From positions 1 through 64,000 of the forward strand of contig NZ_NHPP01000002.1 in NCBI RefSeq assembly GCF_002838835.1: 64,000 nt of DNA, in the 5' to 3' direction. A program made the translations under genes and the position numbers. The stretch comes from Siphonobacter sp. SORGH_AS_0500 (GTDB lineage Bacteria; Bacteroidota; Bacteroidia; Cytophagales; Spirosomataceae). The notes under the pieces are model-generated. The model did not search any database. It was not told the origin of the DNA and worked only from the letters and a program-made list of their open reading frames with translations. Within the stretch, counting starts at the first letter, position 1; each line of letters begins with the position of its first letter. Shown in pieces: positions 7,786 through 15,969 of the stretch.

Positions 7786-8658
7786 ATGCAAAAAAAACTC
7801 TGGATGCTGCCGGTTCTGGCTGCCACCACCCTGTGGTCCTGTAACCAATTTAAGGTCAGCGTCGCTGAAAATGGAGTAAAATACCAATTTCACGAACACG
7901 ATGAAAAAGGTAAAGTAGCGAAAGATGGCGAAGTAATGACGTTCAACATGGTCGTGAAAACGGCTAGTGACTCTATCCTTCGCGATTCTCAAAAAGAAGG
8001 CCAGCCTTTGGTAATGCTGGCTCAGAAAGGCCCCTACAAAGGCAGTTTTGAAGATGGCATGAAAATGCTCGCTGCTGGTGACAGTGCTACGTTCTATATC
8101 AGCGTGGACTCACTCTTCCGTGGAGCAAGTATGCAGGCTCCACCTCCATTTGCAAAACCCGGAACTGATTTTAAATTTCAGGTAAAGCTGCTGAAAATCG
8201 AAACCCAGGAAGCATTCCAGAAACGTGCCGAAGCCGAACGTGCGGCTCGTCCGAAGAAAGAAGAAGCGGATATTGCTGCTTACCTGGCAAAAAATAACCT
8301 TAAAAACGCGGTGAAGTTACCTTCAGGAGTGCAGTACGCCGTAACAACTCCCGGAACGGGCGTGGCTCCTGCCAAAGGTGATACGGTGAAAGTGTTCTAC
8401 GCGGGTAAATTATTAAGCGGAAAAATCTTTGACGAAAACCACAAAGAAGGCTTAACCTTCCCCGTGGGTGTGGGTCAGATGATTCCCGGTTTTGATGAGG
8501 CCGTTCAAAACCTGAAAAAAGGCGAAAAAGCTACCATCCTGATTCCGTCAGCTCATGGATATGGCGAGCAGGGTTCTCCCGGAGCCATTCCTCCCAACTC
8601 TGTCCTGGTATTCGACGTACAATTAATTGACATTAAAAAGGGTAAATTACCTGTTTAG
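7786..8658 (+). CDS. FKBP-type peptidyl-prolyl isomerase lipoprotein
   Basis: From MQKKLWMLPVL the protein is 290 residues and starts with a lipoprotein signal, lipid cysteine at residue 19 (LWSC). The frame opens earlier at 7714, but that extension would bury the signal and crosses a promoter box. The C-terminal half is a complete FKBP domain: GVQYAVTTPGTG, GDTVKVFYAGKL, FPVGVGQMIPGFDEAV, ATILIPSAHGYGE, AIPPNSVLVFDVQL. The preceding ~100 residues look like a second, degenerate FKBP-like domain without most binding-pocket residues. Such proteins isomerise proline bonds and act as periplasm-side chaperones; GldI-type FKBPs of gliding Bacteroidota are relatives, but I cannot assign that role. 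Confidence 0.92.
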   Translation: MQKKLWMLPVLAATTLWSCNQFKVSVAENGVKYQFHEHDEKGKVAKDGEVMTFNMVVKTASDSILRDSQKEGQPLVMLAQKGPYKGSFEDGMKMLAAGDSATFYISVDSLFRGASMQAPPPFAKPGTDFKFQVKLLKIETQEAFQKRAEAERAARPKKEEADIAAYLAKNNLKNAVKLPSGVQYAVTTPGTGVAPAKGDTVKVFYAGKLLSGKIFDENHKEGLTFPVGVGQMIPGFDEAVQNLKKGEKATILIPSAHGYGEQGSPGAIPPNSVLVFDVQLIDIKKGKLPV

Positions 8659-8706
8659 TCACTGAATTTCGATTTTTCGACGAAACTTTTCAGGAATCTT
8701 CCAACC

Positions 8707-8731
8707 GAAAGACACCGCTTTGGTGTCTTTC
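8707..8731 (+). terminator. Hairpin between the two FKBP genes
   Basis: Ten-base perfect stem GAAAGACACC with GGTGTCTTTC around GCTTT. There is no clean T-run behind it, so it may be a weak terminator or an RNA-processing hairpin in a two-gene transcript. Confidence 0.5.
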
Positions 8732-8759
8732 ATCGTTTACTAACAAAAATTGTGTCGCA

Positions 8760-9638
8760 ATGAAATTCTATCTCCCTTTCGTATTGGCAGGAGCAAGTTT
8801 ATTAGCAGGTTGCAAAGGAATTAACAATGAGGCCTCTGAGAAGCTTGATGAAAATGATAAACAAATTCAAGCTTATATCGCAAGTAACAATTTAGCTCCA
8901 ACAAAGTCGCCTTCTGGTTTATATTATCAGTTAAAAAATACAATTCCTACCGCAAGGGCTCCTAAGGAAGCAGAACTGGTATCCTATACACGTGTAATTT
9001 CTCAATTAAACAACAAAGTAGTTGGTGATACTACCAACAAAATTTTCAAAGGCTATTTCGGTTACACGACTGGACCCTTAGCTGTCCACGAGGGCTTGTC
9101 TTACATGAAGGAAGGTGAGTCTAGCGTCCTTTTATCTCCTTACTCCATTGCGTTTGGAATGGATGCTATTAAAGATACGCTGGGTAACGTTCTTTTACCG
9201 GCTTATGCTCCCGTTCGGTTTGATCTTAAGCTTATAAAAACCCGTAATGAATCCGAACAGATTCAGGATTACATTGCAGAAAACAAGCTACAGGTGACAG
9301 GATCAACGACTGATAACCTGAATTACATCCGATTGAAAGAGGGAACAGGCTCTACTATCGCCGCAGGTAAAGCGGTAGTGGTGAAATATGTAGGAAAGCT
9401 TGTAACGGGTGCTGTGTTTGATAAAAGCGATTCTTTTTCCTTTACGGTAGGAGTAACTAGTTTGGTAAGTGGATTTACCCAAGGGGTACAAAAAATGAAA
9501 GTAGGAGAGAAAGCAATCATCATCTTCCCTTCTGCCTTGGGTTACGGTGTGAATGGCCGAAGAGATGGGTATGGCCAATACGTCATTTACCCAAGTGTTC
9601 CATTAATATTCGAATTAGAGGTATTATCCGCTAATTAG
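8760..9638 (+). CDS. Second FKBP-type peptidyl-prolyl isomerase lipoprotein
   Basis: 292 residues, paralogue of the gene just upstream. Lipoprotein signal MKFYLPFVLAGASLLAGC with the lipid cysteine at 18. The C-terminal FKBP domain is recognisable from ITVGV-like core residues: AGKAVVVKYVGKLVTGAVFD, FTVGVTSLVSGFTQGVQKMK, AIIIFPSALGYGVNG and PLIFELEVL. The middle domain is again FKBP-like but worn. Codon use is more AT-rich than in the first copy, so the pair has diverged for a long time. Likely an outer-membrane or periplasm-facing folding factor; substrate unknown. Confidence 0.88.
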   Translation: MKFYLPFVLAGASLLAGCKGINNEASEKLDENDKQIQAYIASNNLAPTKSPSGLYYQLKNTIPTARAPKEAELVSYTRVISQLNNKVVGDTTNKIFKGYFGYTTGPLAVHEGLSYMKEGESSVLLSPYSIAFGMDAIKDTLGNVLLPAYAPVRFDLKLIKTRNESEQIQDYIAENKLQVTGSTTDNLNYIRLKEGTGSTIAAGKAVVVKYVGKLVTGAVFDKSDSFSFTVGVTSLVSGFTQGVQKMKVGEKAIIIFPSALGYGVNGRRDGYGQYVIYPSVPLIFELEVLSAN

Positions 9639-9652
9639 CATTATGATTGATT

Positions 9653-9698
9653 AAAAAAAGGAAACCCCGACCTGAGCAGGTCGGGGTTTCCTTTTTTT
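9653..9698. terminator. Strong bidirectional terminator
   Basis: A 21-base perfect stem centred on GAGC (9674-9677), with an A-run on one side and a T-run on the other. It sits between two convergent genes and overlaps the stop codon of the minus-strand gene. Confidence 0.92.
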
Positions 9699-10896
9699 AA
9701 TTGAATTTTCTTCGAACAATTTCATAAAAATCGTCGGCCTCGTCGGCTACGTCCCGCCATTTGTATTGAGGAGCATAAACCCGATTCATCAAATCCTTGG
9801 CCTGATCAAAGCTCTGGGCTTTTTCCAGTTCATCAATGGCCTGATGGTAGGCGGTAGCGTCACCTTTAAAAAGCTGATTGATGAAAATGAATTTATGGTT
9901 CAGCGAAATGAAGCTATGAATGCTGGAAATGGGTCTATGCTGATACTGACTGCCCAGCGTTTCTGCTGGTTTTTCTTCCTTCAGTTTTTCATTAAGCATC
10001 GTCGGCTGCATCGAAAATTGATCGTTTACGCTGGCCGTCACGTCTTCGGCCGGGGTAATGGCCGGGGCCGTTGGAATTGCAGCGTAATCGGGAGCGGGCA
10101 GTGCCGTTTCCGGAGCTGAAGTAGTCGAAATGCTGGAGGCAATAGAGTCAGGGCTGGATTCCGTACGGCTAATACCAGAAGTCGCTATGTAGTATTCATC
10201 CTTCGAAGGTGAAGACCCCGCTGTCGTTACTTCCACCTGATCAAAAAAGCTTTGATCCGATTCGGCTGGAATTTCTTTTTCGTACAACGATTGCTCATCA
10301 ACGGGAAGGGTAGAAGCAAAAAGATCAAGGGTTGCCGGAATAGAATCCAGACGGCTGGCATCGGCGGTTAACTCCTGTACCCATTCAATGGCCCGTGCAG
10401 TATAAACGGCAGAATCGTTACCCAGCCGTTCGCTGAGGCCGCTGATAACTCCCTTGTGAAGTCGGTTATATTTTTGAAAAGCTTTCAGGTTTTCGGCTGT
10501 CAATCGAAAGTCAGGTAACTCACGTAACCAGCCTTCCAGGTATTCCTGCGGAGCCAGCAGAAACTCCAGACTTTCGTGTGTAGCCTTGGCCAGCAGTGGC
10601 TCCAGGTCTTTTTGCAGAACGGAAATATGCTTGGAAACAGTATTAAGAAAACTTTGCAGGGCCTTTTTTACTTCCTCACTTTCGAAATTGAAATAAGGAC
10701 TACGGAAAGCCGTTGCGGTCTCTTTCCAGACGTCGTACAGATCCCGAACGACAAACAGGTTCACTTGGGAAACCGGGCTTAACCGCAGGAGGGTATCTCC
10801 GTCAATCCGATCCCGATGAGCATACTGCTCTTTACAAAGCTGTGCCGCATACGCTTTAGCGTAGGTTTCAATGGCGGCAACGTCTAACTTCGGCAT
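9697..10896 (-). CDS. Conserved protein of unknown function with a low-complexity linker
   Basis: 399 residues, no signal peptide or membrane segment, so probably cytosolic. Residues 1-190 are mostly helical (LCKEQYAHRDRIDGDTLLRL and following). Residues about 200-310 are a Ser/Ala/Pro/Glu-rich linker. The last 75 residues form a compact segment beginning ISSIHSFISLNHKFIFINQL and ending FYEIVRRKFN, which recalls a C-terminal element I have seen in several Bacteroidota proteins of unknown function. No catalytic motif is visible. The three-part plan (helical domain, flexible linker, short C-terminal module) suggests an adaptor or regulator, but that is a guess. Convergent with the FKBP gene and separated from htrA by a terminator. 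Confidence 0.8.
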   Translation of the reverse strand: MPKLDVAAIETYAKAYAAQLCKEQYAHRDRIDGDTLLRLSPVSQVNLFVVRDLYDVWKETATAFRSPYFNFESEEVKKALQSFLNTVSKHISVLQKDLEPLLAKATHESLEFLLAPQEYLEGWLRELPDFRLTAENLKAFQKYNRLHKGVISGLSERLGNDSAVYTARAIEWVQELTADASRLDSIPATLDLFASTLPVDEQSLYEKEIPAESDQSFFDQVEVTTAGSSPSKDEYYIATSGISRTESSPDSIASSISTTSAPETALPAPDYAAIPTAPAITPAEDVTASVNDQFSMQPTMLNEKLKEEKPAETLGSQYQHRPISSIHSFISLNHKFIFINQLFKGDATAYHQAIDELEKAQSFDQAKDLMNRVYAPQYKWRDVADEADDFYEIVRRKFN

Positions 10897-11003
10897 AAGG
10901 CTTTTACTGTTTTCTCTTCGAGGTAAAACGAAATATTCAATGTAAAAAGTAAGTATCTAAGGTAATTAAGTACGGAAAGTAATGTTTAGAAATCTAGAGA
11001 AAC

Positions 11004-11035
11004 AAAAAATCCCCGTCAAATGACGAGGATTTTTT
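11004..11035 (-). terminator. Terminator of htrA
   Basis: AAAAAATCC, CGTCA, short loop, TGACG, GGATTTTTT with one unpaired base on each side; lies 18 bases after the htrA stop on the minus strand. Confidence 0.8.
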
Positions 11036-11052
11036 AAATTTTTAATGATTGA

Positions 11053-12576
11053 TTAGCGTAAAGTGCCATCAATGCGGTACTGTTGTCCACTGGAAGGATC
11101 AATACCAATGATCCGTACGCGACCTCTGCGGTTCGCCAGCAGATCTCCGGCTTGTTTGGCATCCTTCACGGCCGTATCATCAATTTTCGTGATAATAAAG
11201 CCAACGGGAACTTCCTGATATTCCATCCAGCCATCTGGCAGAACTTCTACGACTTTCGCTCCTCCGTTAATCCGGAATTTCGCTTTTTCGTTAGAGTTCA
11301 CGTTATCCAGTTTCGCACCGATGGATTCTACCTGAACTAATGAAGTCACAGGGGATTTCACAATACCGGTGTTACCTTCCATGTTTTTCAGGGTAACGTT
11401 GAAGTCTTTCAACTGACCGTCGCGGTTAACCGTTACCACTACCACGTCACCGGGTTTGTGCTGAGCACCTACCAGTTCAACCAGACGAGGCAGGTCACGC
11501 ACTTCTTTACCGTCAATTTTAACAATTACGTCACCAATTTTCAGACCCGCAGCTTTGGCGGCACTGGCGTTGGCGTTTTCACCGAAACTACCGAAGTAGA
11601 TACCGGAAGTGGCTTTCAGATCTTTCTGAGCGGCAAATTTTTCATCCACGGCTTGCATCTGAGAGATACCCAGGAAACCACGCTGAACATTACCGTATTT
11701 CAGCAGATCGCTGGCGACACGTTTCACCAGGTTCGAAGGAACGGCGAAGGAGTAACCTACATACGTTCCCGATTGACCACCGGCAATGGCCGTGTTGATA
11801 CCAATCAGATCGCCTTTCGAATTGACAAGAGCACCACCGGAGTTACCAGGGTTTACGGCTGCATCCGTTTGAATAAAGGCTTCAATCGGGCTTTGAGCTT
11901 TGTCACGATCACCAATGATACCAATCGAACGACCTTTGGCACTAACAATACCAGCCGTTACAGTTGACTCCAGATCGAAGGGGTTACCTACGGCCAGTAC
12001 CCATTCTCCTACTTTAATATCGTCAGAGTTGGCAAAGGGCAGGTAAGGCAGGTTGTTAGGGATTTTATCACCCTGCAACTGAATAACGGCAATGTCCGTG
12101 TTAGGGTCCGTACCGATCAGTTTTGCTTTGTAGGTGCGTTTATCGCTTAATACGACTTCCAGTTCGGAAGCATCGGCTACCACGTGGTTATTGGTGACAA
12201 TGTATCCATCAGGGCTGATAATTACCCCAGAACCCGAAGAAATACCTTCCTGACGCTGCGGACGACGGCTACCTCCGCCGAAATCTTCATCACCGAAGAA
12301 ATCGAAGAAGCTAGGCATCTGCCGCTGGCTTACCTGCCGAACGACTTTCGATTTAATATGCACTACCGCGGGCGTTGATTTATCCGCAGCTGAAACGAAA
12401 TCACCGGGAATGCCGGCCATGTTCGTTGTGAACTTCGCGTTTGATCCTGAAGAGCTCGCCTCTGTGAAAATCACATCGCGACTCGATCCTAATCCTAATA
12501 AGTGGGCTCCTCCAAGGGTGATGCCGCTACTCAAAACCCCTACAAGGGCTAGAGATTTCCAATTGCTGTTATTCAT
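11053..12576 (-). CDS. htrA: DegP/HtrA-type periplasmic serine protease
   Basis: 507 residues with an amino-terminal hydrophobic anchor or uncleaved signal (residues about 8-30). The trypsin-like domain has the triad His131 (VTNNHVV), Asp161 (DPNTDIAV) and Ser246 (NPGNSGGAL). A loop rich in Phe/Asp/Gly (about 88-103) matches the regulatory LA-loop region of DegP. Two PDZ domains follow, the first around GIYFGSFGENANASAAKAAG, the second near VVEVLPDGW. It degrades or refolds misfolded envelope proteins. Length and two PDZ domains fit the DegQ/DegP class. Monocistronic by its own terminator. Confidence 0.95.
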   Translation of the reverse strand: MNNSNWKSLALVGVLSSGITLGGAHLLGLGSSRDVIFTEASSSGSNAKFTTNMAGIPGDFVSAADKSTPAVVHIKSKVVRQVSQRQMPSFFDFFGDEDFGGGSRRPQRQEGISSGSGVIISPDGYIVTNNHVVADASELEVVLSDKRTYKAKLIGTDPNTDIAVIQLQGDKIPNNLPYLPFANSDDIKVGEWVLAVGNPFDLESTVTAGIVSAKGRSIGIIGDRDKAQSPIEAFIQTDAAVNPGNSGGALVNSKGDLIGINTAIAGGQSGTYVGYSFAVPSNLVKRVASDLLKYGNVQRGFLGISQMQAVDEKFAAQKDLKATSGIYFGSFGENANASAAKAAGLKIGDVIVKIDGKEVRDLPRLVELVGAQHKPGDVVVVTVNRDGQLKDFNVTLKNMEGNTGIVKSPVTSLVQVESIGAKLDNVNSNEKAKFRINGGAKVVEVLPDGWMEYQEVPVGFIITKIDDTAVKDAKQAGDLLANRRGRVRIIGIDPSSGQQYRIDGTLR

Positions 12577-12790
12577 AGCTGTTAAACGTTGTTTGGAGAG
12601 GGAAATTCAAAAAATTTAGTTGAGTAACAGTGCTCCAAATCGATTCAACAAAAGTTTATACCAAAGTTTTGTAAGTACTTAGACTTGCTAACCTTAACGC
12701 AGTTAGAGAAAATCTGTTGCGAAATTAGCGGCTTTAAGCTTTTTTAACAACAGAATGTGATGATAGGGGAATTGCAGGGCTGAAAGTTAA

Positions 12791-12826
12791 AAAAGCAGAG
12801 AGAATTATCAAACTCTCTCTGCTTTT
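12791..12826 (-). terminator. Terminator of hsp20
   Basis: Thirteen-base perfect stem AAAAGCAGAGAGA with TCTCTCTGCTTTT, ten-base loop, 29 bases past the hsp20 stop. Confidence 0.85.
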
Positions 12827-12854
12827 CCTCACAATCCAACGGCACCATTTAGGG

Positions 12855-13292
12855 TTAGGCAATGGAAATTTCGCGGGGCTGAACTTTCGCTTCTTCTTTT
12901 TTAGGAAGCGTAATGTTCAGAATTCCATCGGTATAAGAAGCTTCGATTTTTTCGCCATCTACCGTTTTGGGTAACATGAACGAACGTTGGAAGCTGCTGT
13001 AGCTGAATTCCTTCCGGCTGTATTTTTCGGTAGTTTCTTCGTTAGAACTTTCCTTTTTCACCGAAATCGACAGACGATTTTCGTGTACGCTGATTTTGAA
13101 ATCTTCTTTTTTCAGACCGGGAGCGGCCAGTTCAATCTGAAAAGCACCTTCTACTTCTTTCACATTGACCGCAGGCAACGAATGAAACTCATCTTTCGTA
13201 GCTACGCCGTTGTAAGTCTTGAAAAAGTCGTCGTTAAAAAAACGATTAACTAAAGAAGGAAAAGCAGGTTGATTGAATTTAACGAGTGTCAT
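12855..13292 (-). CDS. Small heat-shock protein, Hsp20 / alpha-crystallin family
   Basis: 145 residues. After a short amino-terminal region with FNDDFF, the alpha-crystallin domain spans about residues 35-130: LPAVNVKEVEGAFQIELAAP, GLKKEDFKISV, then SFMLPKTVDGEKIEASY and DGILNITLPKK. The C-terminal REISIA contains the I-x-I tail motif that docks onto neighbouring subunits. ATP-independent holdase that binds unfolding proteins in the cytosol. The 180-base upstream region has repeated TGACAAAATG boxes and a small CCGAC/GTCGG dyad, pointing to dedicated stress regulation. Confidence 0.95.
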   Translation of the reverse strand: MTLVKFNQPAFPSLVNRFFNDDFFKTYNGVATKDEFHSLPAVNVKEVEGAFQIELAAPGLKKEDFKISVHENRLSISVKKESSNEETTEKYSRKEFSYSSFQRSFMLPKTVDGEKIEASYTDGILNITLPKKEEAKVQPREISIA

Positions 13293-13394
13293 GGCTATTC
13301 TTACGTTTTATTGTTTTCGATAGTAACCGACGTATAAATTGTCGGACGCTCTACTTATTTAAACACTTGTGCCGAACGTAAAAAAAGTATTTAT

Positions 13395-13474
13395 AATGAC
13401 AAAATGACTTAAATTTTGGTGATCTATATTTTTATTAATGACAAAATGTCTCAAACTGCATTAAAAATGTCATT
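13395..13474 (-). promoter_or_regulatory. Repeated TGACAAAATG boxes upstream of hsp20
   Basis: AATGACAAAATGACTTAAA (13395-13413) and AATGACAAAATGTCTCAAA (13437-13455) differ at two of 19 bases and start exactly 42 bases apart, about four helix turns. The second copy holds the dyad GACA-AAA-TGTC. A third element, TGTCATT (13468-13474), is the reverse complement of AATGACA. Likely binding sites of a regulator of hsp20; they also lie just past the mnmD stop. The regulator is unknown. Confidence 0.55.
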
Positions 13475-14200
13475 TCATTGAAGAATAGCCCGAACAACCT
13501 CCCGCTTTCGTCCCGGTCCTGGATGTTTTTCAATGCGAAAACCAGCCGCTTGTAAGGCCCGCCGAACATCTCCTTTCGAGCAATAGGTTGTTAATACGCT
13601 GCCCGCATGTAATCGCTGAGCTAAACCTGCAAAGATTTCAGGTGTCCACAACTCAGGCTGGGAGTTAGGGGCGAAGGCGTCGTAATAAACCAAATCGTAA
13701 GGTTCGTCCTGAACCTGTTTCTGAATAAAATCCTGAATGGTTGTATGTAATTTGTAAAGCGTAAAATTCGGCTGGATCGTCACCGCTTCGTTCCAGGGAG
13801 CCTGATGAAGCGTTTGCAAGGCCGCCGAATGCATAAAGTCATCGTAATTCAGCTTTTGATATTCTTCTGCACTAACCGGATACGCCTCCAGACTGGTATA
13901 ATGCACCGGAATGTTTTCTTCCTGAGCTTTTAATAAGGTTAGTAAGGCATTAAAGCCAGTACCAAAGCCCATTTCCAGAATGCGTAACGAGCTTTTACCA
14001 GAGGCTTTCATATAATCGAAACCCAATTCCAGAAAAATGCGGCGAGATTCTTCAAATGCCCCGGAAACGGAATGATACCATTGATTAAATCGAGCGGAGT
14101 ATAACGTATGGCTCCCATCTTTAGTCACGACCAATTCATTCGAAAATGCTGGATTTTCCTTAGCGTCCTCTTCATTCTTCCAAGTTCTTTCGTTCATCAT
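13475..14200 (-). CDS. mnmD: tRNA 5-methylaminomethyl-2-thiouridine methyltransferase, stand-alone MnmD
   Basis: 241 residues. Carries the MnmC amino-terminal (MnmD) methyltransferase fold: SARFNQWYHSVSGAFEES, the SAM-binding loop ILEMGFGTGFNALLTL, and the catalytic-site stretch YDAFAPNSQPELWTPEIF. It methylates nm5s2U to mnm5s2U at wobble position 34 of certain tRNAs. The FAD-dependent oxidase half found in enterobacterial MnmC is absent, as in many bacteria with a separate MnmD. Start at Met1 or Met2 cannot be told apart. It is divergent from uxaB, with only about 70 bases to the open frame there. Confidence 0.92.
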   Translation of the reverse strand: MMNERTWKNEEDAKENPAFSNELVVTKDGSHTLYSARFNQWYHSVSGAFEESRRIFLELGFDYMKASGKSSLRILEMGFGTGFNALLTLLKAQEENIPVHYTSLEAYPVSAEEYQKLNYDDFMHSAALQTLHQAPWNEAVTIQPNFTLYKLHTTIQDFIQKQVQDEPYDLVYYDAFAPNSQPELWTPEIFAGLAQRLHAGSVLTTYCSKGDVRRALQAAGFRIEKHPGPGRKREVVRAILQ

Positions 14201-14368
14201 TTCTTTTTCTTCAGGGTGTTCTACAGTTTCGCCCGTCCTTTTTATAATTGATCGACGTTTAACAGCTACTTTTTGAATGGATTAAAAGCAGGACAGTGGC
14301 AGCGTGGGTTTTCCCCAACTGATCTTTTGTCCGGTCTTTCACCCAAAACTTATCATAACTACTCCGTC

Positions 14369-15883
14369 ATGTTGCTCTCCCGCGAAAATTTGTCTCAAAT
14401 TTCGGCATCCGTACCGGTTCAATTACCAGATCCCTCCGTTTTTGAATTGCCCGAACGCATTTTGCAATTCGGTACCGGCGTTTTACTACGTGGTTTATGC
14501 GATTATTTCGTTGACAAAGCCAACCGCCAGGGCGTATTCAACGGTCGGATTGTCGTTGTTAAATCCACAGGAACAGATACGTCTGAATTTGATCAGCAGG
14601 ATCAGTTATTCACGCAGGCCATTCGTGGGTTGGATGAAAACGGTCAGCCCATTGAAGAGTATATTATTAACGCCAGCATTTCCCGGACGCTGGCTGCTCC
14701 CAGCCAGTGGGATGCCATTATTGCCTGTGCATCTAACCCGGATATGCAGATTGTCATTTCCAATACAACGGAAATTGGTATTCAGCTTGATGAGAATGAA
14801 AATCTTCAGGCAACGCCGCCGCAATCCTTTCCCGGTAAATTAACCGCCTTTTTATACGCTCGCTGGAAAGCCTTCGAAGGAGCCGCCGATAAAGGAATGG
14901 TGATCGTTCCAACGGAATTGGTACCCGATAATGGCACGAACCTTCGCAAAATTGTGCTGGAGCTGGCCAAACGTGGTCAGTTGGAAACAGAGTTTATCCA
15001 ATGGCTGGAAACAGCTAACGCGTTCTGTAATTCCCTGGTAGACCGCATTGTTCCGGGCAAACCTAATGCTACCGATCAGGCTGATTATGAGCAGAAACTG
15101 GGTTATCAGGATCACTTACTCTGCGTATCGGAAGTATACCGTCTTTGGGCCATTGAAGGCGACGAAAAAGTGAAAAGCGTACTGAGCTTCGACGAGGCGG
15201 ATTGCGACGAAACTAATGCTCTGGGCGTAATTATTAAACCAGATATTGATCGGTATCGTGAGCTAAAACTTCGCTTACTGAACGGTTCGCATTCTTTAAC
15301 CTGCGGATTGAATTTCCTGGCGGGTAAAAATGCCGTTCGTGAAAGCATGGCGGATCCCGTTTCGGCTCGTTATGTGAAAGAGTTAATGTTTGAGGAACTG
15401 GCTCCCGCCATTCCGTATGACATTGATCTGGAAACAGCTCGTACGTACGGAGCCAGCTTGTTGAATCGATTTGCGAACCCATTTCTGGAACATAAGTTGC
15501 TCAGCATTACGTTGTATTATACCTCTAAGATGAAAACACGTAACGTACCGCTATTGCTGAAACATTACCAGCAGGTAGGCACCGTTCCCGAGCGTTTTGC
15601 TCTGGGTTTTGCAGCGTATGTGTTATTCATGAAGGCCGTGAAGGAAGAACATGGCAAATACTTCGGCGAACGTAACGGTGATTCTTACCTCATTCAGGAT
15701 GAGCCCGCAGGCTGGTATTTTGAGTGGTGGAACCGCCAAGGTGATCTGTCAGAAGTATTAAGCAATCAGGATTTCTGGGGAACGGATCTGAATGCTTTAC
15801 CCGGTTTTAACGAACGCGTTTCGTACTACATCGGTAAGCTCCAGGAGAGCCCTAAAGCTGCCTTTGAAGAGGCTCTGGCGTAG
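14369..15883 (+). CDS. uxaB: Tagaturonate reductase (altronate oxidoreductase)
   Basis: From MLLSRENLSQIS the protein is 504 residues; the frame opens at 14273, but the extra 32 residues are not family-like. Features of the mannitol-dehydrogenase superfamily are present: nucleotide-binding ILQFGTGVLLRGLCDYFVDK, a NTTEIGI segment, and KLRLLNGSHS with the catalytic-region lysine and histidine. It interconverts D-tagaturonate and D-altronate with NADH, the second step of galacturonate breakdown. It heads a cluster with uxaA (87 bases downstream) and uxuA, so the three serve hexuronate use, presumably from pectin or related plant polymers. Confidence 0.93.
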   Translation: MLLSRENLSQISASVPVQLPDPSVFELPERILQFGTGVLLRGLCDYFVDKANRQGVFNGRIVVVKSTGTDTSEFDQQDQLFTQAIRGLDENGQPIEEYIINASISRTLAAPSQWDAIIACASNPDMQIVISNTTEIGIQLDENENLQATPPQSFPGKLTAFLYARWKAFEGAADKGMVIVPTELVPDNGTNLRKIVLELAKRGQLETEFIQWLETANAFCNSLVDRIVPGKPNATDQADYEQKLGYQDHLLCVSEVYRLWAIEGDEKVKSVLSFDEADCDETNALGVIIKPDIDRYRELKLRLLNGSHSLTCGLNFLAGKNAVRESMADPVSARYVKELMFEELAPAIPYDIDLETARTYGASLLNRFANPFLEHKLLSITLYYTSKMKTRNVPLLLKHYQQVGTVPERFALGFAAYVLFMKAVKEEHGKYFGERNGDSYLIQDEPAGWYFEWWNRQGDLSEVLSNQDFWGTDLNALPGFNERVSYYIGKLQESPKAAFEEALA

Positions 15884-15969
15884 TTAATAAACTATCTGTT
15901 CTTTTTTAGATAATTTAGGGTAGCAATTCCTGAGATTTTTCTTTTAAAGGAAAGAATCTTTTTACCTCC

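Noticed and set aside
9303-9578. Overlapping minus-strand frames in the second FKBP gene
   Set aside because: Shadows; the plus strand carries a complete FKBP domain.
14304-14843. 179-residue frame overlapping uxaB
   Set aside because: Lies in another frame of a clearly coding region; translation is unlike any protein.
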